Positions 11,773 to 20,489 are shown, counted from the first letter of the stretch. The stretch is 64,000 bases of DNA from Acidobacteriota bacterium (GCA_003225175.1 QIBA01000039.1:62001-126000), one strand, 5' to 3'. Numbers and translations: made by a program. Notes: generated by a model from the sequence alone, not told the origin.

Positions 11773-14202
11773 ATGTCCGACTCCGCGCTGGTCGCTCCGG
11801 CAGAACCCACGACCACAGCCACCGCGAGTCTTCGCCTTCCGCTGGTTATTGCGGTCGTTAGTTGCGCCAGCTTGCTGCTTGAACTCGCGCTTACACGACT
11901 ATTTTCAGTCGTGCTCTTCTATCACTTTGCATTCCTCGCCATTTCGGTGGCACTGCTCGGACTCGGCGCAGGCGGAGTCTTTGCGCATCTTTTCCGCACC
12001 ACACTTTCACAATGGAGCATCGAGCGACTGGGCAGCAGTTTGCTGGCAACGAATTCAGTCATCATGCTTGTGGTTCTTGAAGTGGTGCTGCACTCGGCGG
12101 TGTCGTTAAGTCTGGAGCTGCGCAATTTCGAGAAGCTTACTGTGATTTACCTGGTGTCAGCGGTTCCCTTCTTCATTACCGGCCTGCTCTTCTCGGTGGT
12201 CTTCGCGCGGGAAACTGCGCAAATATCGCGTCTGTATGGATTTGACCTCATCGGAGGCGCGCTTGCCTGCCTGATGCTTGTGCCAATACTTAACGTTCTC
12301 GGAGCACCGAACGCTGTGCTCTGTGCAGCCGTTCTAATGGCCATTGCTGCGAGGCTGTTCAGTGGCACTGATCGACAGAAAACAGTCTCCATCGTCATTG
12401 CAGTTGCTTACGCCGTGCTCATCGCAGCAAACCACAGCGGCAAAATCATCGACATCATCTATGCCAAGGGACTGCGCCGCGACGCCTCCTGGGTGCAGTT
12501 TGCCCGCTGGAACGCTTTATCGCGCGTCGAGGTTGACCAGGTTGGGCTCGCCAAATACATCGTCATCGATGCAGACGCTTCGACCGCCATCATGAATGTT
12601 GATCCGGGGCTATGGGCCAAGGACGTGCCTGTGGGTTCCAATCCGGGAACCTGGAAGCAGTCTTCCCCGTTCAACTGGAAGACCGACCTCATGAACGCGG
12701 CTCCTTCACTCGCTAACGTACTGCGCCCGCGCGGCGACTTCGCCATCATCGGCCCAGGCGGAGGAGTTGACGTGCTGCGCGCCATCGCGAATGGCAGCAG
12801 GAACGTAACCGGCATCGAGATAAATCCCCTCATCGCGAACACGATCATGCGGAATCGGTACGCTGACTATGCCCACCATCTCTACCAACTCGCAGACGTT
12901 CACATTCATGTCGCCGATGGGCGCTCGTATTTACGCAGCAGCCGCGATCAATATGACGTTGTGCAAATGACGCTGGTCGACACCTGGGCCTCAACGGCCG
13001 CGGGAGCGTATGCGCTGAGCGAGAACAATCTGTACACGGTAGAAGCGTTCCGCGAATATTTCGATCACCTGCGTCCGGACGGAATGATCGCGATTACACG
13101 TTGGGAGTTTCGCCAGCCTCGCGAAGCCCTGCGCGTTGTCTCGCAGGCAACGGAAGCATTGCATCAACTCGGCGTTACAGATCCGCGAGAAAACTTCATC
13201 GTCGCCTCCGACGGGCCGCTCGATCAGGACGGCCGTCCCGTGATTGTGCTCGCGAAGAAAGCTCCCTTCACCGCAGGGGAAGTCAATGCAGTTCGAGCGC
13301 ACGTGACTTCACATCCGAAGCTCGTGAGCCTCTATCTTCCCGGCAATGAAAACCCCGAGAATGCCTTTGCCCGGCTCATACGCTCCAACGATCCCCGAGG
13401 ATTCGCTGCCAACTATCAATACAACGTAGCTCCAGTTTTCGACTCCTCTCCATTCTTCTTCTTCACGCTCAAGACGGCGAACGCGATCGCAGATTTGCGC
13501 GGTACGCGTGGAGGCATGGACTGGCGCGTAAACCTCGGCATTGTCATTCTGGGAATGGTGCTGCTGATCTCTCTGCTTGCAGTTCTTGCTTTTCTTCTGA
13601 TTCCACTGGCCTATGAACCGCAGGCGTCCCATCCCAGAATCCTGCGGTTGAGTTATTTCATCGCCGTAGGACTCGGTTACATCCTCGTGGAAATTACGCT
13701 GATCCAGCGCTTCGTTCTTTTCCTTGGACACCCCACGTATGCGCTCACAGTCGTCATCTTTCTTATGCTGCTGGCCAGCGGCGCCGGAAGTCTCACTGCG
13801 CGACGCCTGGACGTGGGAACACGCGCTCTCAAGCCCATCCTGCTGATCATTGTTATCGCGGTAGTCGTCTATCTGTCGCTTCTGCCCATTATCCTGAGAT
13901 CGCTGGTGGGCCTGAACTTCGCCGTGAAGCTTCTGGTGAGCGGAGCGCTAATCGTCCCGCTGGGCTTCGTAATGGGCATGCCCTTTCCGACGGGACTGCG
14001 ATTGCTCGACCAGTCCTCAATTGGGACAACTGGACTCACCGAGTGGGCGTGGGCCATGAATGCATCTGCCAGCGTTCTGGGATCGGTGCTGGCGATGGTG
14101 ATCGCCCTTCACTTCGGGCTGAACGTTACATTTTTCTGCGGCGCATTGGCCTACACTCTGGCAGGTCTGCTGATTCCAGCCCTATCTCTTCAGCGCGCTT
14201 AG
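11773..14202 (+). CDS. Membrane-embedded spermidine-synthase-like protein
   Basis: An 809-residue protein in three parts: about six transmembrane helices (to residue 220), a soluble Rossmann methyltransferase/aminopropyltransferase-like domain (residues 310-440), and about seven C-terminal helices. The nucleotide-binding signature is FAIIGPGGGVDVLRA followed by GIEINP and an acidic VADGRSYL motif. The fold is that of spermidine synthase, but such membrane fusions have no established substrate. The start is the ATG at 11773; a TTG lies one codon upstream. It is transcribed alone. Confidence 0.75.
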   Translation: MSDSALVAPAEPTTTATASLRLPLVIAVVSCASLLLELALTRLFSVVLFYHFAFLAISVALLGLGAGGVFAHLFRTTLSQWSIERLGSSLLATNSVIMLVVLEVVLHSAVSLSLELRNFEKLTVIYLVSAVPFFITGLLFSVVFARETAQISRLYGFDLIGGALACLMLVPILNVLGAPNAVLCAAVLMAIAARLFSGTDRQKTVSIVIAVAYAVLIAANHSGKIIDIIYAKGLRRDASWVQFARWNALSRVEVDQVGLAKYIVIDADASTAIMNVDPGLWAKDVPVGSNPGTWKQSSPFNWKTDLMNAAPSLANVLRPRGDFAIIGPGGGVDVLRAIANGSRNVTGIEINPLIANTIMRNRYADYAHHLYQLADVHIHVADGRSYLRSSRDQYDVVQMTLVDTWASTAAGAYALSENNLYTVEAFREYFDHLRPDGMIAITRWEFRQPREALRVVSQATEALHQLGVTDPRENFIVASDGPLDQDGRPVIVLAKKAPFTAGEVNAVRAHVTSHPKLVSLYLPGNENPENAFARLIRSNDPRGFAANYQYNVAPVFDSSPFFFFTLKTANAIADLRGTRGGMDWRVNLGIVILGMVLLISLLAVLAFLLIPLAYEPQASHPRILRLSYFIAVGLGYILVEITLIQRFVLFLGHPTYALTVVIFLMLLASGAGSLTARRLDVGTRALKPILLIIVIAVVVYLSLLPIILRSLVGLNFAVKLLVSGALIVPLGFVMGMPFPTGLRLLDQSSIGTTGLTEWAWAMNASASVLGSVLAMVIALHFGLNVTFFCGALAYTLAGLLIPALSLQRA

Positions 14203-14206
14203 AAGT

Positions 14207-14656
14207 TCAGATTGAGAGAAGTTGCAAACTTTTCACTTTCCCGCGAAATCCCTGGTCGAAGCTGACGAGCTGTAATTCTGCAACCGAGGCGAATGCGGCT
14301 AGGTAAGCATCGGCCCAGTCTTTGGGGGCCGAATGGCCCTGTTTGGTAAGGGCCCTAAAGGGCGAGTCTATGTTTGGAGGTTCCGCCAACAGAGACACCC
14401 GATCATCCGCTAGCCATTGATCGTAAGCTTTCCAGGCTTCGACTGGGCTCAAAACATCCGCTGCGCCCATGACCGCTTCCGTAGTGAGAAGTCGCAGCAG
14501 GCTCACTTGAGTAACGCGGCAAAAATGCAAGCGATCGTCATCTCCGAGGCTCGCCAGCCACCGAGCCGCCGCTTCATGATGTGTGTGTCGTTGATACGTC
14601 AGCGCAACCCAAACATTTACGTCAGGGAAAAGGAATGAGGTCGAAGATCTTGGCAT
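14207..14656 (-). CDS. vapC: PIN-domain toxin, VapC-like ribonuclease
   Basis: A 149-residue PIN-domain protein. Acidic metal-binding positions are visible: Asp12 in FPDVNVWVAL, Asp116 in WADAYLAA and Asp134 in FDQGF. It belongs to the VapC subgroup with HTHHEAAARW after the first strand. VapC toxins cleave specific RNAs, often initiator tRNA or the 23S rRNA sarcin-ricin loop; the target here is unknown. Its start lies 35 bases inside the upstream antitoxin gene, the usual coupled arrangement. The usual middle Glu of the PIN catalytic set is not obvious. Confidence 0.8.
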   Translation of the reverse strand: MPRSSTSFLFPDVNVWVALTYQRHTHHEAAARWLASLGDDDRLHFCRVTQVSLLRLLTTEAVMGAADVLSPVEAWKAYDQWLADDRVSLLAEPPNIDSPFRALTKQGHSAPKDWADAYLAAFASVAELQLVSFDQGFRGKVKSLQLLSI

Positions 14657-14852
14657 TATCGAGTTCCAATTTGCCTGGTTGTTTGGACTTAATGATAGGA
14701 ACCACTACACGATGCTTCCTCTTCTTCGCGGTTGCGCCTAATTCGTGCTCGACGCCCCGCAGGATAAGTTCCTTTACGGAGCGACCCTCGCTCGCTGCCT
14801 TGCTTTTTAGCTGGCGGTACACAGGATCGGGGATGTCGACTGTAGTACGCAT
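14622..14852 (-). CDS. vapB: Ribbon-helix-helix antitoxin, VapB-like
   Basis: A 76-residue protein beginning MRTTVDIPDPVYRQLK, the beta strand and first helix of a ribbon-helix-helix DNA-binding domain, followed by a lysine-rich linker and a hydrophobic C-terminal tail expected to block the toxin. It precedes and overlaps the PIN toxin gene by 35 bases, fitting an antitoxin-first operon. Such antitoxins usually repress their own promoter; I could not pick an operator. Confidence 0.8.
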   Translation of the reverse strand: MRTTVDIPDPVYRQLKSKAASEGRSVKELILRGVEHELGATAKKRKHRVVVPIIKSKQPGKLELDNAKIFDLIPFP

Positions 14853-14942
14853 GCCAGTATTCTGCCATATTTATGGCTGCAGAGCTAGACGAGCTCAAAT
14901 CTCCCCTAACCCCTTCCTCCCGAAGCTGGTCTAATCCTGCGA

Positions 14943-15548
14943 ATGGAGCTTACCGACCGGGCGGCCGTTGATGAGGTGCTCGCCGGCAAACACGAGTCGT
15001 TCCGTGTGCTGGTGGACCGTCACGGACGCAAGGTCTTCGGCTTGGCATATCGCATGACCGGCAATGAACACGACGCGGATGAAGTAGTGCAGGAGACCTT
15101 CCTGCGCTGTTACAAGCGACTCGATAGCTTCGAGGCCCGCTCCACCTTCTCTACTTGGCTCTATCGCATCGCCTCGAACTGCGCCCTCGATCTGCTCGCC
15201 AAGCGGAAGCAGGACAAGACTCACATCGTGGAGAGCGACGCCCGCGACGACGATGCCAATCCAGAGGAGCGGACGCTTGACTATGCCAGTCCGCAGCCTG
15301 GACCGGAGCGCATGCTGCTCAGCTCCGAGCTGCGACAGCGTGTGGCCGGCGCCATGAAGCGTCTTACCGATGTCGAGCGCACGGCATTCGTCCTCCGCCA
15401 TTTTGAGGGCCGCTCGATCGCCGAGATCGGCGCTGTGTTGAAAGTTCGCGAGGAAGCAGTGAAGAACACAATTTTTCGTGCAGTCAAAAAAATGCGTACC
15501 GAACTAGAACCACTCGTGACTCCCGGCTTGCGAGGAGGCTCGCGATGA
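14943..15548 (+). CDS. ECF-type RNA polymerase sigma factor
   Basis: A 201-residue sigma70-family factor with region 2 at residues 18-85 (FRVLVDRHGRKVFGLAYRM then HDADEVVQETFLRCY) and a region 4 helix-turn-helix near 135-185 (MKRLTDVERTAFVLRHF). Regions 1 and 3 are absent, the ECF layout. The stop codon overlaps the start of the anti-sigma gene by four bases, so the two are coupled. It directs polymerase to a stress or envelope regulon that cannot be defined here. Confidence 0.92.
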   Translation: MELTDRAAVDEVLAGKHESFRVLVDRHGRKVFGLAYRMTGNEHDADEVVQETFLRCYKRLDSFEARSTFSTWLYRIASNCALDLLAKRKQDKTHIVESDARDDDANPEERTLDYASPQPGPERMLLSSELRQRVAGAMKRLTDVERTAFVLRHFEGRSIAEIGAVLKVREEAVKNTIFRAVKKMRTELEPLVTPGLRGGSR

Positions 15549-16324
15549 ACCACCCCAGCGAGCAGAATCTGGTTCTCTACTTCTACGGCGACGCTCCGAG
15601 AGCCGCGGCCCTCGATCGTCATCTTGCTGAGTGCAAAGAGTGTGCCGCCGAGTTCGCGCAGCTTCGAGCAACACTCTCCGCGATCGATTATCCGGTGCCT
15701 GACCGTCCGGCAGATTACGAAGCTCAGCTTTGGAGCACGTTGCGACCACGGCTCGAGCAAAGCGAGGCTCCAAGGCGCTCGGCATGGGCAGCTGTTCTTC
15801 AACCTCGCCGTTGGGCGATTGCCGGGGCACTGGCGGCGATCATCGTTGGTGCGTTCCTCCTTGGCCGAATTTCGGGACCTAAGCAGCCCGGCTCAACCCA
15901 GGTTGTTAACAAACAATCGCCGTCAGGCAAGGACCGGGTGCTCATGGTCGCGGTGGGCGATCACCTCGATCGTACAGAAATGATTCTGGTGGAGCTGGCC
16001 AACACTCGCGCCGAAGGCAAAGTCGATATCTCCGCGGAGCGCGATTTTGCCCAGACCCTGGTCAACGAGAACCGGCTCTACCGGCAGACCGCCCAGCGTG
16101 ACAAGGATCCCGAGATCGCCAATGTGCTCGATCAGGTAGAGCGCGTGCTGATCGATATCGCCCACCATCCTGATTCCGTTTCGGGAAAAGAACTGGAAGA
16201 GCTTCAGCAGCGGATCGAGTCGCAGGGGGTGCTGTTCAAGGTGCGTGTCATTGAATCGAAAGTTAAGGCGCGCAGCCGAGCGGAATCGGGAAAGCCGAAG
16301 AGCGCAGGAGATGCGAGGTTATGA
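15545..16324 (+). CDS. Membrane-anchored zinc-finger anti-sigma factor
   Basis: A 259-residue protein. The N-terminus has the anti-sigma zinc-binding motif with His25 followed by CKEC (HLAECKEC), the ASD that clamps the cognate ECF factor. A single transmembrane helix lies at about residues 92-110 (WAIAGALAAIIVGAFLLG), followed by a periplasmic, largely helical domain of about 150 residues. It overlaps the sigma gene by ATGA. Release would follow a periplasmic signal, possibly one involving the exported HEAT proteins downstream. Confidence 0.85.
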   Translation: MNHPSEQNLVLYFYGDAPRAAALDRHLAECKECAAEFAQLRATLSAIDYPVPDRPADYEAQLWSTLRPRLEQSEAPRRSAWAAVLQPRRWAIAGALAAIIVGAFLLGRISGPKQPGSTQVVNKQSPSGKDRVLMVAVGDHLDRTEMILVELANTRAEGKVDISAERDFAQTLVNENRLYRQTAQRDKDPEIANVLDQVERVLIDIAHHPDSVSGKELEELQQRIESQGVLFKVRVIESKVKARSRAESGKPKSAGDARL

Positions 16325-16380
16325 GGATGGCATTACGACACCCCATCTTCAAGACTGTCATCGTGAGGCCCGCGTTAGCA

Positions 16381-16482
16381 GAACCGGCGGCGGTAGCCGC
16401 TGGGTCAGTGAGTCAAAACCAGCATCGCATCAGTCAAGCAGTTCCATGCATAGACGCACCCAGCGGCTACCGCCGCTGGTTC
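16381..16482. repeat. Inverted pair of a 25-base dispersed repeat (CAGCGGCTA family)
   Basis: Two 25-base arms, 16381-16405 and 16458-16482, are reverse complements at 24 of 25 positions, separated by 52 bases. Each arm contains the core CAGCGGCTACCGCCGC. The pair can form a long hairpin between the anti-sigma gene and the HEAT gene. A related single copy lies at 48690-48714 just upstream of rnpB. It resembles a REP/BIME-type element. Confidence 0.75.
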
Positions 16483-16526
16483 TGTTCAGCTTCGCGCATA
16501 CATCTGTATTACAAGGCAACCACTAA

Positions 16527-18035
16527 ATGAAAAAAACAACATCATTCATAATTTTCATCCTGATTCTCACTATCACGCTCGGCGGCGCCGCCGCAGCGCA
16601 AACCGACGATCTTCCACCCGGCGCGATCTCCAGTTTTCAGCCGCAGAAGAGCGGAGATCGCGTCGACGACGCGCTTGCAGCCGGTAAGGATGCCATCTAC
16701 CAGGAACAGTGGCAAAAGGCGCTCGACTCTTATTCCCAAGTTGTAAAGGCCGGGCGCGCCCATGTGGACGAAGCGTTGTACTGGCAAGCCTATGCACAAG
16801 ACAAGCTTGGGCAGGACCCGCAAGCACTCAAAACCATTGCACAACTAAGACGAGAGTACCCACGCAGCCAATGGATCAAAGATGCGGGAGCCCTCGAGCA
16901 GGAAATCCTTCGTAAACAAGGAAAGACAGTAAAACCGGATCAAGAGTCTGATTGCGACCTGAAGCTGCTGGCCGTCAACAGCCTCATGAACAGCGATCCT
17001 GACCGCGCGGTACCGATTATCGAAAAGCTTCTAAATAACGGCGGGAATTCAGGGCAATGCGAAGGCCAGGTTCTGGACAAAGCGCTCTTTGTTCTTTCAC
17101 AGAGTGACAGTCAGCGCGCTCGCGATCTGATGCTCCAGATCGCAACCGGCAAACTTCATCCTGAGCTGCAGAAGAAAGCAATTCACTATCTCGGCATCAG
17201 CGGGAACCACGACACCCTGATGAAGATTTACCAGGGAAGCAGCAGCGTCGAAGCCAAGAAGACTGCCCTTCACAGCCTGGGTATCTCCGGCGGCTGCACC
17301 GAATTGCTGACTTTGTCTGCTCCTGAAAAGGATCCGCAGCTGGTGAAAGAAGCGATCCACTCCATGGGCATCGCCGGCTGCAAAAGCGAGGTCCGCGATC
17401 TCTATAACAAAGTGACTGATTCCGAAGTAAAACGCGATCTTCTGCATTCTACGATCGTTTCTGGCGACACTGAGCTGCAACAGAAAGTCGCGATGAGCGA
17501 TCCCGATCCGAAGATGCGGGCTGAGGCGCTCAAGGATCTCGGTGTCTCCGGCGGCTGCACTCAACTTTCAGGGTTTTCTGCAAACGAAAAGGACCCTGAA
17601 GTGGTTCATGCAGCCATTAAGGCCATGGGAGTTGGCGGTTGCCAGCAGCAGTTGCGAGATCTTTACAACAAAACCACCAATCCCGATATGAAACGCGAGG
17701 TCCTGCACTCGACGATCGTCTCCGGCGATACCGAGTTGCAGGAGAAGGTCGCGCTCAGCGATTCCGATCCCAAGCTGAGGATGGAAGCGATCAAGGATCT
17801 TGGTATTTCCGGCGGCAGCAGCGCCACGCTGACGAAGATCTATCAGAACGATCAGAACCCCGATGTCCGCAGTGTGGTAATCAACGCCCTCTTCATCAAG
17901 GGCGATGCACATTCGCTGGTGGAACTGGCCCGCAAAGAGACTAATCCGGAACTGAAGCGCGAGCTGGTACAGAAGATGTCGGTGATGGGCAACCGCGAGG
18001 CTACCGATTATTTGATGGAGATCCTGAACAAGTAA
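16527..18035 (+). CDS. Exported TPR/HEAT-repeat protein with an internal duplication
   Basis: A 502-residue protein with a signal peptide (residues 1-24, ending AAAQ), a TPR-like N-terminal part (DDALAAGKDAIYQEQWQKAL) and many HEAT-like repeats from about residue 145 to the end. Residues around 305-391 and 392-430 are near-copies of the same 87-residue unit (LHSTIVSGDTEL); at the DNA level the copies begin near 17440 and 17701, 261 bases apart. HEAT solenoids bind other proteins. Its position after the sigma/anti-sigma pair suggests a role in envelope signalling, which is inference. Confidence 0.8.
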   Translation: MKKTTSFIIFILILTITLGGAAAAQTDDLPPGAISSFQPQKSGDRVDDALAAGKDAIYQEQWQKALDSYSQVVKAGRAHVDEALYWQAYAQDKLGQDPQALKTIAQLRREYPRSQWIKDAGALEQEILRKQGKTVKPDQESDCDLKLLAVNSLMNSDPDRAVPIIEKLLNNGGNSGQCEGQVLDKALFVLSQSDSQRARDLMLQIATGKLHPELQKKAIHYLGISGNHDTLMKIYQGSSSVEAKKTALHSLGISGGCTELLTLSAPEKDPQLVKEAIHSMGIAGCKSEVRDLYNKVTDSEVKRDLLHSTIVSGDTELQQKVAMSDPDPKMRAEALKDLGVSGGCTQLSGFSANEKDPEVVHAAIKAMGVGGCQQQLRDLYNKTTNPDMKREVLHSTIVSGDTELQEKVALSDSDPKLRMEAIKDLGISGGSSATLTKIYQNDQNPDVRSVVINALFIKGDAHSLVELARKETNPELKRELVQKMSVMGNREATDYLMEILNK

Positions 18036-18046
18036 GGAGAGACATC

Positions 18047-19138
18047 ATGCAAAGGCTATTTGCGTTCGCCATTCTAATTAGCTCCTGCTTGGTTACCGCC
18101 CAGGTTGCGCACTTGGAAGGTTCACAGACCCAACCTTCGCAAATTCGCAATGCCAAGCTGGAAACGGTTTCCGCTTCCGGGCACCTGCAGCAGCAAATCT
18201 CAACTTATGCCGCCGCCCAGAACGGGATCGCGTGGATCGGCTACGCGGTTCCTGCCGTTGCGGGGCACGGCACGATCTGCTGCTTCGATGGAGGCTGGCA
18301 GGAGCGCGGATGCTGCGGAACCTGTCGCCTCGAATCCGAGCACAACAGCTTTTCGGGGTCACGCGATGATTGCGACGACGCCGACACGAAGAGCCTTACC
18401 GTGCTGTATCGCGTGGAAGATAAGAAGATCGGCAGTATTCGCCTGTTCAGTGAAAACTGCGCGATCGACGCCGGCGGCGTTCCTGTGACGATCGTGACCG
18501 GAGCTGATCCGAAGCAGAGCATCGCGTACTTAGGCACGTTGGTGACGAGAGATGGGGATAGCCACTTGGGTAAACGCGCACTCGACGGCATTGCCGAGCA
18601 CGCCGATGCCTCTGCCGATACGACTCTCGATCGGTTTACCGCAGCGGACTATCCGGAGAAGATTCGCGAGCACGCTGCCTTCTGGCTGGGAGTCGCACGC
18701 GGAGCACATGGATATGCAACTCTGAAAAAGCTGATCGAATCGGATCCCGATGATCATTTCCGCGACAAACTAACTTTCCCCCTGAGCCAGAGCAAGGAAC
18801 CGCAAGCCGAAGAAGAGCTAATCCACGTCGCGAAGCAAGATTCCAGCTCACGTGTCCGTGGACAGGCGCTCTTTTGGCTGGCACAGAAGGCGGGAAGGAA
18901 AGTCGCGGGAGTCATCAACGATTCCATCGAAAACGATCCCGATACAGACGTGAAGAAGAAAGCAGTGTTCGCGCTATCGCAGCTTCCCGATCATGAGGGC
19001 GTTCCGAAGCTGATCGAGGTGGCGAGAAATAACAGGAATCCGGTGGTGAGGAAGCAGGCGGTGTTCTGGCTGGGACAATCGAACGATCCTAGGGCGTTGG
19101 ATTTCATTACGAGCGTTCTTGTCGGCAATAGACAATAG
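18047..19138 (+). CDS. Exported HEAT-repeat protein with a cysteine-rich N-terminal region
   Basis: A 363-residue protein with a signal peptide (about residues 1-18) and an N-terminal region containing a cysteine cluster near residues 78-92 (ICCFDGGWQERGCCGTC), which suggests disulfides or metal binding. HEAT repeats fill residues 185-360 (FWLGVARG, FALSQLPDHEG). It starts 12 bases after the previous HEAT gene behind a good AAGGAGAG Shine-Dalgarno, so the two are one operon. Its last codons and stop (GNRQ) are made from a dispersed CAATAGGCGATAGGC repeat, so the original C-terminus may have been altered. Confidence 0.8.
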   Translation: MQRLFAFAILISSCLVTAQVAHLEGSQTQPSQIRNAKLETVSASGHLQQQISTYAAAQNGIAWIGYAVPAVAGHGTICCFDGGWQERGCCGTCRLESEHNSFSGSRDDCDDADTKSLTVLYRVEDKKIGSIRLFSENCAIDAGGVPVTIVTGADPKQSIAYLGTLVTRDGDSHLGKRALDGIAEHADASADTTLDRFTAADYPEKIREHAAFWLGVARGAHGYATLKKLIESDPDDHFRDKLTFPLSQSKEPQAEEELIHVAKQDSSSRVRGQALFWLAQKAGRKVAGVINDSIENDPDTDVKKKAVFALSQLPDHEGVPKLIEVARNNRNPVVRKQAVFWLGQSNDPRALDFITSVLVGNRQ

Positions 19139-19164
19139 GCGATAGGCAGTGGGATTCCCCACTG
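19131..19164. repeat. Dispersed CAATAGGCGATAGGC repeat with adjoining small hairpin
   Basis: GACAATAGGCGATAGGCAGT at 19131-19150 recurs in variant form at 23352-23373 and, in reverse orientation, at 19494-19530, 23430-23455 and 33578-33600. It overlaps the stop codon of the HEAT gene. It merges into a perfect 7-base stem, CAGTGGG / CCCACTG with an ATTC loop (19147-19164), which may act as a weak terminator. Confidence 0.65.
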
Positions 19165-19175
19165 AGGAGAGATAA

Positions 19176-19451
19176 AGGCTGACGAGCCAGATACGGCGCT
19201 GCTGCGTTTCCGTTGAAGCAAACATTGCGGAGGGTTGCGGAAGAGGAGGAGATCCCGATTTCCGACGTTTTCTTCAAATTGCCTTGGGATCTGCATCCGA
19301 GCTTGATTGCGAATTGCTGATTGCTCGCGACCTCGGATTTGTGAGATCGGAAAGATACGAGGCGTTATCTAGAGAGCTGCGTTCAATCAAGGCAATGTTA
19401 TCGACGCTTATCGAAAAATCATCTCCGACGATACACGCTCATAAGAAGGTT
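19176..19451 (+). pseudogene. Truncated four-helix-bundle protein gene (S23 / 23S rRNA intervening-sequence protein family)
   Basis: The frame reads LTSQIRRCCVSVEANIAEG, then FRRFLQIALGSASELDCELL and ARDLGF, the central and C-terminal core of the S23-type four-helix-bundle family (usual core GLTSQIRRAAVSIPANIAEG). The normal first 30 or so residues, containing the YRDLxVW signature, are absent: an in-frame TAA lies at 19173-19175, immediately upstream, and no ATG, GTG or Shine-Dalgarno precedes the homologous part. After about 19425 the frame continues open to 19685 into repeat DNA. I read it as a 5'-deleted remnant, possibly cut by the repeat at 19131-19164. Confidence 0.7.
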
Positions 19452-19493
19452 AGCCACACCGGCTCGATCACGCCTTGGTCCGATTTGCTTTTG

Positions 19494-19545
19494 CCTTTCG
19501 CCTATTGCTTACTGCCTCTTGCTTACTGCCCTTCTCCGCAAATGC
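19494..19545. repeat. Degenerate TTGCCTATTGCTTACTGCC repeat at the 3' end of oxyR
   Basis: Short units of the type TTTCGCCTATTGCTTACTGCC and CTTGCTTACTGCCC are repeated in tandem. In reverse complement they resemble the CAATAGGC family at 19131 and 23352. The oxyR stop codon and its last residues (RRRAVSKRQ) lie inside this element. Confidence 0.6.
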
Positions 19546-20396
19546 TCCAGCAGTGCGACTTGCGCCCTCGTGGGATATCGATACTTCAGGCGCACAACGC
19601 CAATGCGTCGCTGGCTGCGCTTGTCGCTGATCTTGACGAATCGGCAGCCAGGCGTAACGCTCACCGCCATCTGCGGGACAACTGAGACTCCCATCCCAGC
19701 CGAAACCATCGCAAGAATCGTCGCGAACTGCCCGCTCTCGAAGACCACTTTGGGATTGATCCGAGATTGACGGCACGCCTGTAGCGCGTTCTCACGGAAG
19801 CAATGTCCTTCCTTGAGCAAGAGGAATGACTCGTCTCGCAGATTATCAAGCGTAAGTGAGCGTCGGCTTGCTAATGAATGCTTCTCCGGCAAAACAGCGT
19901 ATAGCCACTCCTGCATCAACTCGTTGCAAATCAACTCGTCGCCTAAGACTGGCAGCGCCAGCAATGCCAGATCGATTGTTCCTTTGTGCAAACGTTCCAG
20001 CAGCGTCGGTGTAATCTCCTCCACTACGCTGACGGAAACGCTGGGGTGCTGACGCGCGAAGCTGCTCAGCATCGGCGGAAGCAGATACGGCGCAATGGTT
20101 GGGATCGCTCCCAGCACGACTTCTCCACTCTCTGCGCTGGCCATCTCTCGAATCTCGACACGAGCTTCGCCAATCTGCCGCAGAATGGCCTGAGCTTTTG
20201 GAAGAAAGGCCCGACCGAATTGGGTTAGACGCGCCGATCGCGGCAGGCGGTCAAAGAGCTTCGCTCCAAGTTCATCTTCGAGTTTGTGAATCTGCTGTGA
20301 GAGCGAGGGCTGAGAGACTCGCGTCGCCTCTGCAGCGCGCGTGAAGTTGCCGGATTCAGCAACCGCACAAAAATAACGAAGTTGATGAACTTCCAT
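19509..20396 (-). CDS. oxyR: OxyR-type peroxide-sensing LysR regulator
   Basis: A 295-residue LysR-family protein. The N-terminal winged helix-turn-helix is MEVHQLRYFCAVAESGNFTR onward. The sensor domain has GHCFRENALQAC, placing cysteines at residues 199 and 208, exactly the positions and spacing of the redox pair in E. coli OxyR, so a peroxide-driven disulfide switch is strongly suggested. I chose the ATG at 20396; a longer frame reaches 20444 but adds 16 unrelated residues. It is divergent from a ferritin-like gene with an OxyR-type operator between them. The last few residues derive from a repeat element. Confidence 0.9.
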   Translation of the reverse strand: MEVHQLRYFCAVAESGNFTRAAEATRVSQPSLSQQIHKLEDELGAKLFDRLPRSARLTQFGRAFLPKAQAILRQIGEARVEIREMASAESGEVVLGAIPTIAPYLLPPMLSSFARQHPSVSVSVVEEITPTLLERLHKGTIDLALLALPVLGDELICNELMQEWLYAVLPEKHSLASRRSLTLDNLRDESFLLLKEGHCFRENALQACRQSRINPKVVFESGQFATILAMVSAGMGVSVVPQMAVSVTPGCRFVKISDKRSQRRIGVVRLKYRYPTRAQVALLEHLRRRAVSKRQ

Positions 20397-20452
20397 GAAT
20401 TCCAATCTGACGGGTGAAGAAGCACTATGCTGCTTCTCTACCAAATCTACCG

Positions 20453-20489
20453 ATGTGTTTTGCCTATGACAAACATAGTAACGATATAT
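20453..20489. promoter_or_regulatory. Candidate OxyR operator between oxyR and the ferritin-like gene
   Basis: The OxyR consensus is four tetramers, ATAG-N7-CTAT-N7-ATAG-N7-CTAT. Here the spacing is exact: ATGT (20453), CTAT (20464), ATAG (20475) and ATAT (20486), each separated by seven bases, 13 of 16 core matches with the two central tetramers perfect. The site overlaps a plausible promoter (TTGCCT at 20460, GATATA at 20483, 17-base spacer) for the ferritin-like gene. It could also autoregulate oxyR. Confidence 0.75.

Noticed and set aside
16321-16530. Plus-strand ORF of 69 codons overlapping the anti-sigma stop
   Set aside because: Its codons lie mainly in the two arms of the CAGCGGCTA inverted repeat, and the protein has no recognisable features.
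20427-20445. ATGCTGCTTCTCT sequence in the oxyR promoter region resembling half of the GAGACGCAGC palindrome
   Set aside because: Only a few matching bases and no second half, so it was not included in the repeat family.
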